64,000 bases of DNA from Planctomycetales bacterium (GTDB lineage Bacteria; Planctomycetota; Planctomycetia; Isosphaerales; Isosphaeraceae): assembly GCA_027449865.1 (NCBI GenBank), contig DAIDKV010000124.1, positions 61,533-125,532 of the forward strand, read 5' to 3'. Positions 45,551 through 52,363 of the stretch are shown here, piece by piece. The notes under the pieces were generated by a model. That model made no database searches and was not told the DNA's origin. It saw only the letters and a list, made by a program, of their open reading frames with translations. A program made the translations under genes and the position numbers. How positions within the stretch are numbered: position 1 is the stretch's first letter; each line of letters starts with the position of its first letter.

Positions 45551-46341
45551 CCCTCGCCATCCGGCCGACGGGCCACCGCGAAGAGTGACGTTCCGACGCC
45601 CAGCCGCCCCTCGATCGCGCGTCGGCGCTCGATGGCGAACGCCAGCCGCGCGAGGGCGACGGCCGGCCAGGGCGGCAGTGCGAGGTAGCGTCGATAGCCC
45701 TCGGCGGGCGAGTCGCCGGGCTGGGTCCTCGGCCGGGCTCGCTGGCGACGGAGGGTCGGGACCAGCCATCGCCCCCACCAGAAGAGTCGCTCCAGCTCCA
45801 GGCCCGATCCCTCGAACGCGGATTTCAGATCGTCCGGCAGGTATCGACGTCGATGCCCCTGGATCTCGTCGAACTCGCCGAAGAGCTCCGGCAACGCGGG
45901 GACGCTGACGATCACCCGCCCACCGGGCCGGGCGAGCGTTCCGAGCCGTTGGATCGCCGCCCGGTCGTCGTCGAGGTGCTCGATCACGTCGAGGGCGAGA
46001 ACAGCGTCATACCCCGAGGCCCGCGGCGGGAGCGGCCGGGCCAGGTCCGCCTCGATCAGCCGACGGCCGGGACGGTCGATCGCCTGAAGCGTCCGCCTCG
46101 ATATATCCAGTCCGGCCGCCTGGAACCCGCTCGATTCGAGCGCCTCCAGGGTCACGCCCCATCCGCATCCGGCGTCCAGAACCCGGGACGGTGGCTTCAG
46201 GCCAAGGTCGTGCAGCAGATCGATCGTCAGCAGGGCGCGAGCCCGCCACCAGGGATGACGACGGATCATCGCTCCCAGGCCAACGAGGATCTCCTCCGGC
46301 ATGTGCTCCCCGGCATGTCCCCGCGTCCATTGCTCGATCAT
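45484..46341 (-). CDS. Class I SAM-dependent methyltransferase
   Basis: The 285-residue protein has motif I VLDAGCGWGVTL (about residues 53-64), a GLDISRRTL acidic strand and YDAVLALDVIEHLDDD, the standard small-molecule methyltransferase core. The C-terminal third (RRRYLPDDLKSAFEGSGLELERLFWW) fits lipid- or sugar-acting enzymes. The ATG at 46341 overlaps the glycosyltransferase stop by four bases, so the pair is translated together and probably modifies the same glycolipid. Its final 67 bases overlap the Nudix gene on the other strand, and the last 30 residues are Ser/Arg-rich and may be unstructured tail. Confidence 0.9.
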   Translation of the reverse strand: MIEQWTRGHAGEHMPEEILVGLGAMIRRHPWWRARALLTIDLLHDLGLKPPSRVLDAGCGWGVTLEALESSGFQAAGLDISRRTLQAIDRPGRRLIEADLARPLPPRASGYDAVLALDVIEHLDDDRAAIQRLGTLARPGGRVIVSVPALPELFGEFDEIQGHRRRYLPDDLKSAFEGSGLELERLFWWGRWLVPTLRRQRARPRTQPGDSPAEGYRRYLALPPWPAVALARLAFAIERRRAIEGRLGVGTSLFAVARRPDGEGHRWASRSRSESQSSSPATQTA

Positions 46342-47360
46342 CGCTCGCGCGCTCGCGTCCGCGTCGCGACGTGCGGCCCCGATACCGGCCCCTTATGGCC
46401 CGCCTCGGCGCGCGTCCTCCGCTCTTCAATGATATAGGTCGGGCGTCCCTTCACTTCCAGGAAGATCAACCGAATGTACTCGCCGATGATGCCGAGACTG
46501 AACAACTGCACGGAAGCCAGGAAGAGCACCACCACGATCGTGCTGGCCCACCCCTGGGGCGCTGAGTGTCGGAACCAGGCGTCGACCAAAACCCAGCCGA
46601 GCAGCCCGAACGCCGTCACGATCGTCGCCAGTCCGAGCCGCGTCACCAACCGAAGCGGGTAGCCGCTGAAGCTCACCAGCCCGTCGATCGCCAGCTCGAT
46701 CAGGGCCCCCAGGTCGTACTTCGACGAACCCGCCCCGCGTGCCGATCGGTCGTAGGGCAGGCCGATCTGTCGGAAGCCGACGAAGGTGCGCAAGCCCCTG
46801 AGGAACCGCATTCGCTCCGGCAAGTGCCGGATCACCTCCACAACCCTTCGGTCCATCAGGCCGAAGTCGCCGCTGTCCAGCGGGATGTCCAGGTCGCTAA
46901 TCGCGTTCCAGAGTCGGTAGAACCCGGCGTATCCGAGCCGCTTGAGCAGGCTCTCCTTCCGATGCCGGCGCACCCCGTACACGACGTCGTAGCCCTGTCG
47001 CCAGACGCCGACGAGGAGCGGGACCACCTCGGGCGGATCCTGAAGGTCGCCGTCCATCAGGACGACGGCGCGGCCCGAGGCGCGATCGATCCCCGCCGAG
47101 ACGGCGGCCTGGTGGCCGAAGTTCCGGCTCAGGTGAATCGCAACCACCCGGTTGTCGGCCTCGGCGATCGCGTCGATCCGATCGGCGGTCGCGTCGGTAC
47201 TGCCGTCGTCCACCATCAGGATCTCGATCGAGACCCCCGCGGCCTCCATCGCCGCGGTCAGCCGGCGGTAGAGTTCGTCGACCGTCTCCTGCTCGTCGCG
47301 CATCGGGACGACGATACTCACCGTCGGACCGGTTTCGGTCGTCGCGAGGGGGCCAGGCAT
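46338..47360 (-). CDS. Family 2 polyprenyl-phosphate glycosyltransferase (GtrB/DPM-like)
   Basis: The 340-residue protein begins with a GT2 catalytic domain: VSIVVPMRDEQETVDELYRRL, DDGSTDATADRI and the metal-binding DGDLQDPPEVV (D-x-D). Two membrane helices follow near residues 238-262 and 268-295, the layout of dolichol-phosphate mannosyltransferase and of GtrB/ArnC, which load a sugar onto undecaprenyl phosphate at the cytoplasmic face. It precedes the methyltransferase with a four-base overlap, so both may build one envelope glycolipid. Upstream, 48 bases away on the same strand, is the PD-(D/E)XK-like gene. The sugar is unknown. Confidence 0.92.
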   Translation of the reverse strand: MPGPLATTETGPTVSIVVPMRDEQETVDELYRRLTAAMEAAGVSIEILMVDDGSTDATADRIDAIAEADNRVVAIHLSRNFGHQAAVSAGIDRASGRAVVLMDGDLQDPPEVVPLLVGVWRQGYDVVYGVRRHRKESLLKRLGYAGFYRLWNAISDLDIPLDSGDFGLMDRRVVEVIRHLPERMRFLRGLRTFVGFRQIGLPYDRSARGAGSSKYDLGALIELAIDGLVSFSGYPLRLVTRLGLATIVTAFGLLGWVLVDAWFRHSAPQGWASTIVVVLFLASVQLFSLGIIGEYIRLIFLEVKGRPTYIIEERRTRAEAGHKGPVSGPHVATRTRARER

Positions 47361-47408
47361 GGCGATGAGACCCGAGGGCCTTCGGGATGGATGGGAGCGG
47401 CCGGCAAT

Positions 47409-48101
47409 CTAGCCCGATCCGACCGGCGCGGGAAGCTCAATATCCGACGAACTTGCCCGGATGTACACCAGCCGGTTCCCCTTCTTCCCCGAGACCTTCA
47501 CCGCGCCGGTGAGCCGAAGGCAGTACGCGACCCGCTGCGCGAACCATCGAGGACGCTCGATCCGATCGGCCAGGTCGAACGTGGTGAACGGTCCGCCGCC
47601 ATCACAGCCATCGGGGAGCAGCGTCCAGAGGTCGTCAGCGCGGGCGAGCAAAGCCGAGGCCCCGATCGACTCCAGCCGGCGATCGGCGACCGTGTATCCG
47701 GGCCGTCGACGGCGCGGGAGCCGGATCTCGTCGATCGTCACGCCCAGGACCTCAATTTCAAGGTTCGCGTGCGGGAAGAGCTGCACGACGCCGATCAGGT
47801 CGTCGAAGACGTCAAGCATCGCGCCTCGGCGAGGGCTCGATCGCGCCGAGAGGTCAGGCCCATCGGCACGGGCACGACGGACCACCCGCCGGCGCAGGAC
47901 CACCGGCTTGACGACCCGGACCCGATGCGCGGGCAAGAGCCGGCGCAGCTTGCCCCGGAGCGGACCGAGCGGGCCCGACTGCACCTCGATCAACCGCCCC
48001 TCGACGTCGACGGCGTCGATTCGGTAGCCCTCGACGGCCACCTCGGGACGCCCACCGGCCGCATATCGCTCCTTGAGCGACCGGTGCAGACTGGTCTCCA
48101 C
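47409..48101 (-). CDS. Uncharacterised protein with PD-(D/E)XK nuclease-like core and winged-helix C-terminus
   Basis: I recognise this as a protein found in planctomycetes but with no proven function. The first 55 residues hold a pattern that fits a PD-(D/E)XK nuclease: E20, D29, E39-V40-Q41 and K51 in PEVAVEGYRIDAVDVEGRLIE and the following strand, with the E-x-Q variant instead of E-x-K. The C-terminal 60 residues (RIERPRWFAQRVAYCLRLTGAVKVSG) look like a winged helix. A DNA-acting role is inference. The start is GTG at 48101 with GGAGGG eight bases upstream. It begins 15 bases after the pyrE stop and is clearly in the same transcript. Confidence 0.7.
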   Translation of the reverse strand: METSLHRSLKERYAAGGRPEVAVEGYRIDAVDVEGRLIEVQSGPLGPLRGKLRRLLPAHRVRVVKPVVLRRRVVRRARADGPDLSARSSPRRGAMLDVFDDLIGVVQLFPHANLEIEVLGVTIDEIRLPRRRRPGYTVADRRLESIGASALLARADDLWTLLPDGCDGGGPFTTFDLADRIERPRWFAQRVAYCLRLTGAVKVSGKKGNRLVYIRASSSDIELPAPVGSG

Positions 48102-48116
48102 GCGAGCCGCCCTCCG

Positions 48117-48701
48117 TCAGCCGCCCGCGGGCGCCGGCTCGACGCCGAGGTCGCGGATGGTCAGCAGCGACTCAAACCGAAGCCCCCGGGCCTCGAAGGC
48201 CGCCGCCGCCCCTTCGAGTCGATCGAGGACCACGATCACCACCGCGACCCGACAGCCGATCGCCTCGACGGCCTCGACCGCCTGGATCGACGATCCGCCC
48301 GTCGTCGCGACGTCGTCCAGGATCGCGACGGTCGCCCCGGGCTCAAGCGGTCCCTCCACCCTGTTCCCGGTTCCGTGCGACTTGGCTTCCTTCCGGACCA
48401 GGAAGCCGCGAAGGTCGTCCCGGCCCGATGCCCCCGCCAGCCCGAGCGTCGCCCCGACGATCGGGTCGGCACCCATCGTCAAACCACCCACCGCGACCAC
48501 CTCCGGATACCCGGAGAGCCGCTCCAGCACCCCGGCCCCGATCACCGCCGCACCCGCCGCCGAGAGCGTGACCTTCCGGCCGTCGACGTAATAGTGCGAC
48601 GTCCGACCGCTCGCCAGCGTGAACGTCCCGGTCCGAAGCGCATCCCGCTTCAGCAACGCGACCAGACGCTCCCGGTCGTAGCCGACGTCCTTCGCATCCA
48701 T
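48117..48701 (-). CDS. pyrE: Orotate phosphoribosyltransferase
   Basis: The 194-residue enzyme transfers PRPP to orotate in pyrimidine synthesis. The family segments are present: ASGRTSHYYVDGRKVTLS near residues 30-45, GGLTMGADPIVGA, and the PRPP loop VAILDDVATTGGSS around residue 130. GGGGAG nine bases upstream sets the ATG at 48701. It is the first gene of a minus-strand run with the PD-(D/E)XK-like, glycosyltransferase and methyltransferase genes, and divergent from the CarH-like regulator; the shared 296-base spacer contains direct repeats that may bind that regulator. Confidence 0.95.
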   Translation of the reverse strand: MDAKDVGYDRERLVALLKRDALRTGTFTLASGRTSHYYVDGRKVTLSAAGAAVIGAGVLERLSGYPEVVAVGGLTMGADPIVGATLGLAGASGRDDLRGFLVRKEAKSHGTGNRVEGPLEPGATVAILDDVATTGGSSIQAVEAVEAIGCRVAVVIVVLDRLEGAAAAFEARGLRFESLLTIRDLGVEPAPAGG

Positions 48702-48824
48702 CGTCCATACTCCCCTTGAGTTCCCACCGCGAGCACCACTCGTCGAAACGACCAACCTACCAGAGGTCCGATCCGGTCGGAAGGCCGGAGATCGACCGGC
48801 AAAACGTCTCAGTCGCCCCGATCG

Positions 48825-48986
48825 AATCGTCCAAATCGTCCATTCGATCGAGGGCTGCATCGGTCTTACGTCCGGATTTCCCACACGATTCCACGGCGAT
48901 CTCCTGAAAAAACCGTGAAAATTGAGGGGCAACCACTTCCCCCGGGCAACTGCCGGGTCTATGATGAAATCGTTCAAACCGTCCAT
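48825..48986. promoter_or_regulatory. Two copies of a tandem 9-bp direct repeat upstream of the CarH-like gene
   Basis: AATCGTCCAAATCGTCCAT (48825-48843) is a perfect duplication of AATCGTCCA. A second copy, AATCGTTCAAACCGTCCAT (48968-48986), matches at 17 of 19 bases and ends just before the GGAG ribosome site. The first copy lies within a CGATCGAAT/ATTCGATCG inverted repeat (48819-48850). CarH-type regulators bind tandem direct repeats through several DNA-binding heads, so these are good operator candidates; binding is inferred. Confidence 0.6.
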
Positions 48987-48997
48987 GGAGTCTATGG

Positions 48998-49903
48998 ATG
49001 ATCTCAGCCGAACCTTACCTCAAGACGCAGCGAGTGGCCCAGGCGCTGGGGGTGAGCGTCAGTACGATCAAGCGATGGGTGGATTCGGGGATGATCCAGG
49101 CAGCCCGGACTGTCGGGAAGCATCGGCTGATCCCGTTTTCGGAGGCGCTTCGCCTGGCGAGGGAGCAGGGGTTTCCCGAGGCCAATCTTGCGTTGCTCTC
49201 GGGGCTGGCGAGTCGTCCCCGCGAGCAAGGGGATGCTGGATCGCCGGTGGATTGCCTGGAGCGGCTGCTTCGAGAAGGGAAGCGAACAGAGGCGCGATCG
49301 TTCTTGCAGGCTTACTACAGGTCGGGGGTTGGCGCTGTCGGCCTGGCTGACGATCTGATCCGGCCGGTGATGGAGCGGATCGGGCACGGCTGGATGGTGG
49401 GGTCGCTGGACATCTATCAGGAACATGAGGCGACCGAGACGCTGACTTCGGGGTTGAGGGAACTGGTGACGCGGCTTGGACCGGGTCGGCCGGAGGGTCC
49501 GCTGGCTTTGGGAGCGACGACCGAGGGCGACCCGTATGTTCTTCCCGGCCTTCTCGGGGAGCTGGTGCTTCTGGAGCTTGGCTGGCGAGTGCGTAACCTC
49601 GGGATCAACTTACCGTTGCGATCGCTGGCGGTCGCCACGCTGAAACACCGTCCGAGATTGATCTTCCTTTCGGCCAGTTACATCCGGAATGAAGATGAGT
49701 TCGTGAAGGAGTATCGGTCGTTTCACGAGAGCGTGGCCGCGGTCGGGGCCGCGGTGATCGTGGGGGGTCAGGCTCTCGGCCCCTCGCTTCGCTCTCGGCT
49801 TCTGTTCGCCGGTCACGGCGATCGGATGGCTCATCTCGCCGAGTTCGCCCGGCGGTTCTCCCCGCCCGCGGAGTCTCCCATGTTGGGGGACGCGGGGCTC
49901 TGA
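48998..49903 (+). CDS. MerR/CarH-type regulator with B12-binding-like domain that lacks the cobalamin histidine
   Basis: The 301-residue protein has a MerR/excisionase-type helix-turn-helix at residues 7-50 (YLKTQRVAQALGVSVSTIKRW), then a four-helix-bundle part and a Rossmann-like cobalamin-binding part. The CarH signature W-x9-EH is intact as W132...E142-H143 (WMVGSLDIYQEH). The next residue after W is Met rather than His, and the cobalamin-ligand motif D-x-H-x-x-G reads D178-P-Y180-V-L-P-G184, so the lower histidine is gone. This is the state of B12-independent CarA-like proteins. GGAG seven bases upstream sets the ATG at 48998. A sigma-70 gene follows directly on the same strand, and repeats that could be its operator lie upstream; autoregulation is likely. 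Confidence 0.82.
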   Translation: MISAEPYLKTQRVAQALGVSVSTIKRWVDSGMIQAARTVGKHRLIPFSEALRLAREQGFPEANLALLSGLASRPREQGDAGSPVDCLERLLREGKRTEARSFLQAYYRSGVGAVGLADDLIRPVMERIGHGWMVGSLDIYQEHEATETLTSGLRELVTRLGPGRPEGPLALGATTEGDPYVLPGLLGELVLLELGWRVRNLGINLPLRSLAVATLKHRPRLIFLSASYIRNEDEFVKEYRSFHESVAAVGAAVIVGGQALGPSLRSRLLFAGHGDRMAHLAEFARRFSPPAESPMLGDAGL

Positions 49904-49938
49904 AGGGTTTTCGTCACGGATCGACGCGGTTCGAGTCA

Positions 49939-49952
49939 CCCCCGATCGGGGG
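49939..49952. other. 14-bp palindrome between CarH-like and sigma genes
   Basis: CCCCCGATCGGGGG is a perfect palindrome immediately before the ATG at 49953. It lies 35 bases after the regulator stop and could form a short stem limiting read-through, or be a protein site. Confidence 0.4.
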
Positions 49953-49970
49953 ATGGTGAAAGGGAAGACG

Positions 49971-50939
49971 ATGAGTACCAGGCGCCCGGCTCCAGAACTG
50001 ACGCGATTCCTTCAGATTGACGGCTCGGAGACGGAGGTTCTCGGCCTGAACGTCGAACGGGCTCTACTCCAGGAGATGGCCGAGTGCAAACGGAAGCTGG
50101 CCCAGGCGCTCGAAGACCTCGACGGCCAGGAGGCTCCTCGGGCGGGTGACGACCCGCAGGCCCTCGCGCAATTTATCGCGGATTCGTTCGCCCGGCGGTG
50201 TCCTGATCATGCGCGTCTGGGTGCTGTCCATCGCCGGTATCACGAGATCCGAACCCGGCTGGCTCTGGCGAACATGAAGCTGGTGGCCCATGTCGCCAAG
50301 CGGTTCCGCGACCGCGGCATACCTTACTCCGACCTGCTTCAGGAGGGTTTCTGCGGTCTCCTCGAGGCGATTGATCGCTTCGACCTCACGCACACGACCA
50401 AACTGGCGACCTACGCCACCTGGTGGATTCGGCAGGCCATGCAGCGAGCCGTCGCCTCGGGTGCCTACCCCGTTCGCCTGACGCCTCGACATCTCCGACA
50501 ACTCGCTCAGGACCAGGAGCACAAGGAGCGCGGCACCGCCGTTGAGATCGCGAGTCGGGCCGACGAGGCCCCCACCGATATTATTCATTACATCCACGCC
50601 GCAACTCGCCCGGCCATCTCGCTCGACGCCAGCCGAAGCGGTGGCGCTGGGTTTAATCTGCTCCAGACGATCAGCGATCCCGACAGCGACCCTTCCTCTC
50701 AAATCGACACCGATGAGGCCGTCGGCCGGTTGATGGAGGTCCTCCGCCCCCGCGAGCAGGAGGTTCTCTCGCTCCGGTTTGGCCTGGGCGGTCGCGAGCG
50801 GCTCTCGCTCAGCCAGGTGGGCCGGATCCTCGAGGTCTCCAAGGAGCGGGTTCGGCAGATCGAGGATCGGGCCCTGGAAAAGCTTCGAGCTCGGGCCGAG
50901 GAGCAGAAGCTCGGCGACCAGATTTCGCTGTTTGATTAA
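49971..50939 (+). CDS. Sigma-70 family RNA polymerase sigma factor (group 2-like)
   Basis: The 322-residue protein has sigma regions 1.2 to 4. Region 2 is strong: ALANMKLVAHVAKRF, IPYSDLLQEGFCGLLEAIDRFDLTHTTKLATYATWWIRQAMQRAV. Region 3 is weaker and region 4 clear (LRPREQEVLSLRFGLGGRERLSLSQVGRILEVSKERVRQIEDRALEKL). The size and motifs suggest a stress or stationary-phase factor beside the primary sigma. AGGGAAG ahead of the ATG at 49971 was preferred over the ATG at 49953. The gene follows the CarH-like regulator by 67 bases, so light, redox or B12 status could set its level. Confidence 0.93.
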   Translation: MSTRRPAPELTRFLQIDGSETEVLGLNVERALLQEMAECKRKLAQALEDLDGQEAPRAGDDPQALAQFIADSFARRCPDHARLGAVHRRYHEIRTRLALANMKLVAHVAKRFRDRGIPYSDLLQEGFCGLLEAIDRFDLTHTTKLATYATWWIRQAMQRAVASGAYPVRLTPRHLRQLAQDQEHKERGTAVEIASRADEAPTDIIHYIHAATRPAISLDASRSGGAGFNLLQTISDPDSDPSSQIDTDEAVGRLMEVLRPREQEVLSLRFGLGGRERLSLSQVGRILEVSKERVRQIEDRALEKLRARAEEQKLGDQISLFD

Positions 50940-51094
50940 GCTTGCCTTGATAGACGCGGACTCGATCTCGTGACGAAGACGATCCAACCCGCGGGAAGAA
51001 CTCAAGCCGGTCTCCCGATTGGCCGAACCTGATCCGGGCGAGATGAGACCCCTGGGCGGGCTCTGCGATCGATCTCCCGGAGGACCGGCCGGCG

Positions 51095-52090
51095 ATGGAG
51101 CGACCGAATCGAGAGGCAGACGCGGTTGGCCCCTTCCTCCACTATCTGATGGGGGAGTGCGGTGTTTCACCCCATACTCTCGCGGCTTATCGCTCGGACC
51201 TGATGCGGTTTGCCCGATGGCGGCGCGCCAACGCTCCCGGCCCGATCGCTGGGCTGGACATCGCGACGATGGGCGGATACGTGGACGCGATGAACGCGGC
51301 CGGACTATCACCCAGCACGATTTGCCGACACCTGGCGAGCCTATCGACCTATTTTCGCTTCCTCATTCTGGAAGGGCATCTCGGCGACAACCTCGCCCGG
51401 CTGCTGGTCGCTCCCGCGCTCTGGGACCGGCTGCCGACGGTTCTGGGTCCGGCCGCGGTTTCCCGGCTGCTGGAGACGCCGAACCCGGAAACTCGCCTCG
51501 GCCGCCGAGATCGAGCGGCGCTCGAAACGCTCTATGCGACGGGGTGTCGGGCTTCGGAGGTGGCCGGGCTTCGTCCGGCGGACCTCGACCTGGTTACGGG
51601 CCTGGCCCGTTGCGTCGGCAAGGGGAACAAGGAACGACGTGTTCCCCTGGGCTCCCGGGCGATTCAGGCGATCGAGGAGTACCTTCGGCGCGACCGGCCG
51701 GCGATGGTCGCCCGGCGCCCCGAGACGCCGACGGTTTTCGTCTCGCGGTCAGGCCGACCGATCACGCGCATAGGTCTCTGGTCGATCGTGAAAAAAGCGG
51801 CCCGCGCGGCCGGATTGCCGGATTCGATCAGTCCGCACACGCTCCGGCACAGCTTCGCGACCCACCTCCTCGCCGGAGGGGCCGATCTTCGGGCCGTCCA
51901 GGAGATGCTGGGCCACGCCTCCATCGCGACGACCCAGATTTACACGCGGGTCGAGTTGAGCCGGCTCCAGCAGGTCCACGCCCGGTTCCATCCGCGAGCT
52001 CAGGGCTCACGGTCGGGAGTCACCGGCCCGGCATCCGGTCCATCGCCCGCGAAACGCTCCTCCAGCTTGCCCCGGACAAAAGATCGATAG
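51095..52090 (+). CDS. xerD: Tyrosine recombinase of the XerC/XerD type
   Basis: The 331-residue protein has the SAM-like N-terminal domain and the catalytic set of tyrosine recombinases: R152 (GCRASEV), K176 (GKGNKER), H248 and R251 (HTLRHSF), H274 (GHASIATTQ) and the nucleophile Y283 (QIYTRVE). The length is a little above XerD because of a Ser/Pro-rich tail of about 25 residues. It should resolve chromosome dimers at a dif site or act on another short target. GGAGG about eleven bases before the ATG at 51095 fits. Its last 91 bases overlap a small convergent gene. Confidence 0.92.
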   Translation: MERPNREADAVGPFLHYLMGECGVSPHTLAAYRSDLMRFARWRRANAPGPIAGLDIATMGGYVDAMNAAGLSPSTICRHLASLSTYFRFLILEGHLGDNLARLLVAPALWDRLPTVLGPAAVSRLLETPNPETRLGRRDRAALETLYATGCRASEVAGLRPADLDLVTGLARCVGKGNKERRVPLGSRAIQAIEEYLRRDRPAMVARRPETPTVFVSRSGRPITRIGLWSIVKKAARAAGLPDSISPHTLRHSFATHLLAGGADLRAVQEMLGHASIATTQIYTRVELSRLQQVHARFHPRAQGSRSGVTGPASGPSPAKRSSSLPRTKDR

Positions 52091-52326
52091 CCGGCCGGGT
52101 CGATTCCCTTGGGGCTGGCGATCCCGATGCCCTGACACTGGTCAACCGGGACCAGCCGGACAATCTTCCGATCCTGGTCGGCAAGCAACGCGACCCGAAT
52201 CGCGCCGACCTTCGCCGTATCATCCCAGTGGCAACGGTAGGCGGTGCCGTCGGGCAGGTAAAGCATCACCTCGGGGAGCCCGGCATCCCGCAGGCCGGAC
52301 CAGATTTGCGTGATAAGATCGTTCAT
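52000..52326 (-). CDS. Small uncharacterised protein downstream of kinase gene
   Basis: The 108-residue product has no motif I recognise. It is predicted soluble, with beta-rich segments such as LPEVMLYLPDGTAYRCHWDD and GAIRVALLADQDRKIVRLVPVD. The ATG at 52326 follows GAGAG; an upstream GTG at 52362 is possible. It starts 37 bases after the kinase stop on the same strand, so it may be the last gene of the ECF/kinase transcript. Its 3' end overlaps the xerD gene by 91 bases in antisense, which argues for selection to keep both. Confidence 0.6.
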   Translation of the reverse strand: MNDLITQIWSGLRDAGLPEVMLYLPDGTAYRCHWDDTAKVGAIRVALLADQDRKIVRLVPVDQCQGIGIASPKGIDPAGYRSFVRGKLEERFAGDGPDAGPVTPDREP

Positions 52327-52363
52327 AATCTCTCGTGACAGGATCAGTATCTCACCGCCCACC

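Noticed and set aside
46566..48719. Long plus-strand frame opposite the glycosyltransferase, PD-(D/E)XK-like and pyrE genes
   Set aside because: Antisense to three genes with clear motifs; Arg/Asp-rich and without family features.
49928..49952. tRNA-like TTCGAGTC stretch before the sigma gene
   Set aside because: The stem on either side does not pair, no anticodon arm or acceptor stem is present, and a simple palindrome explains the rest.
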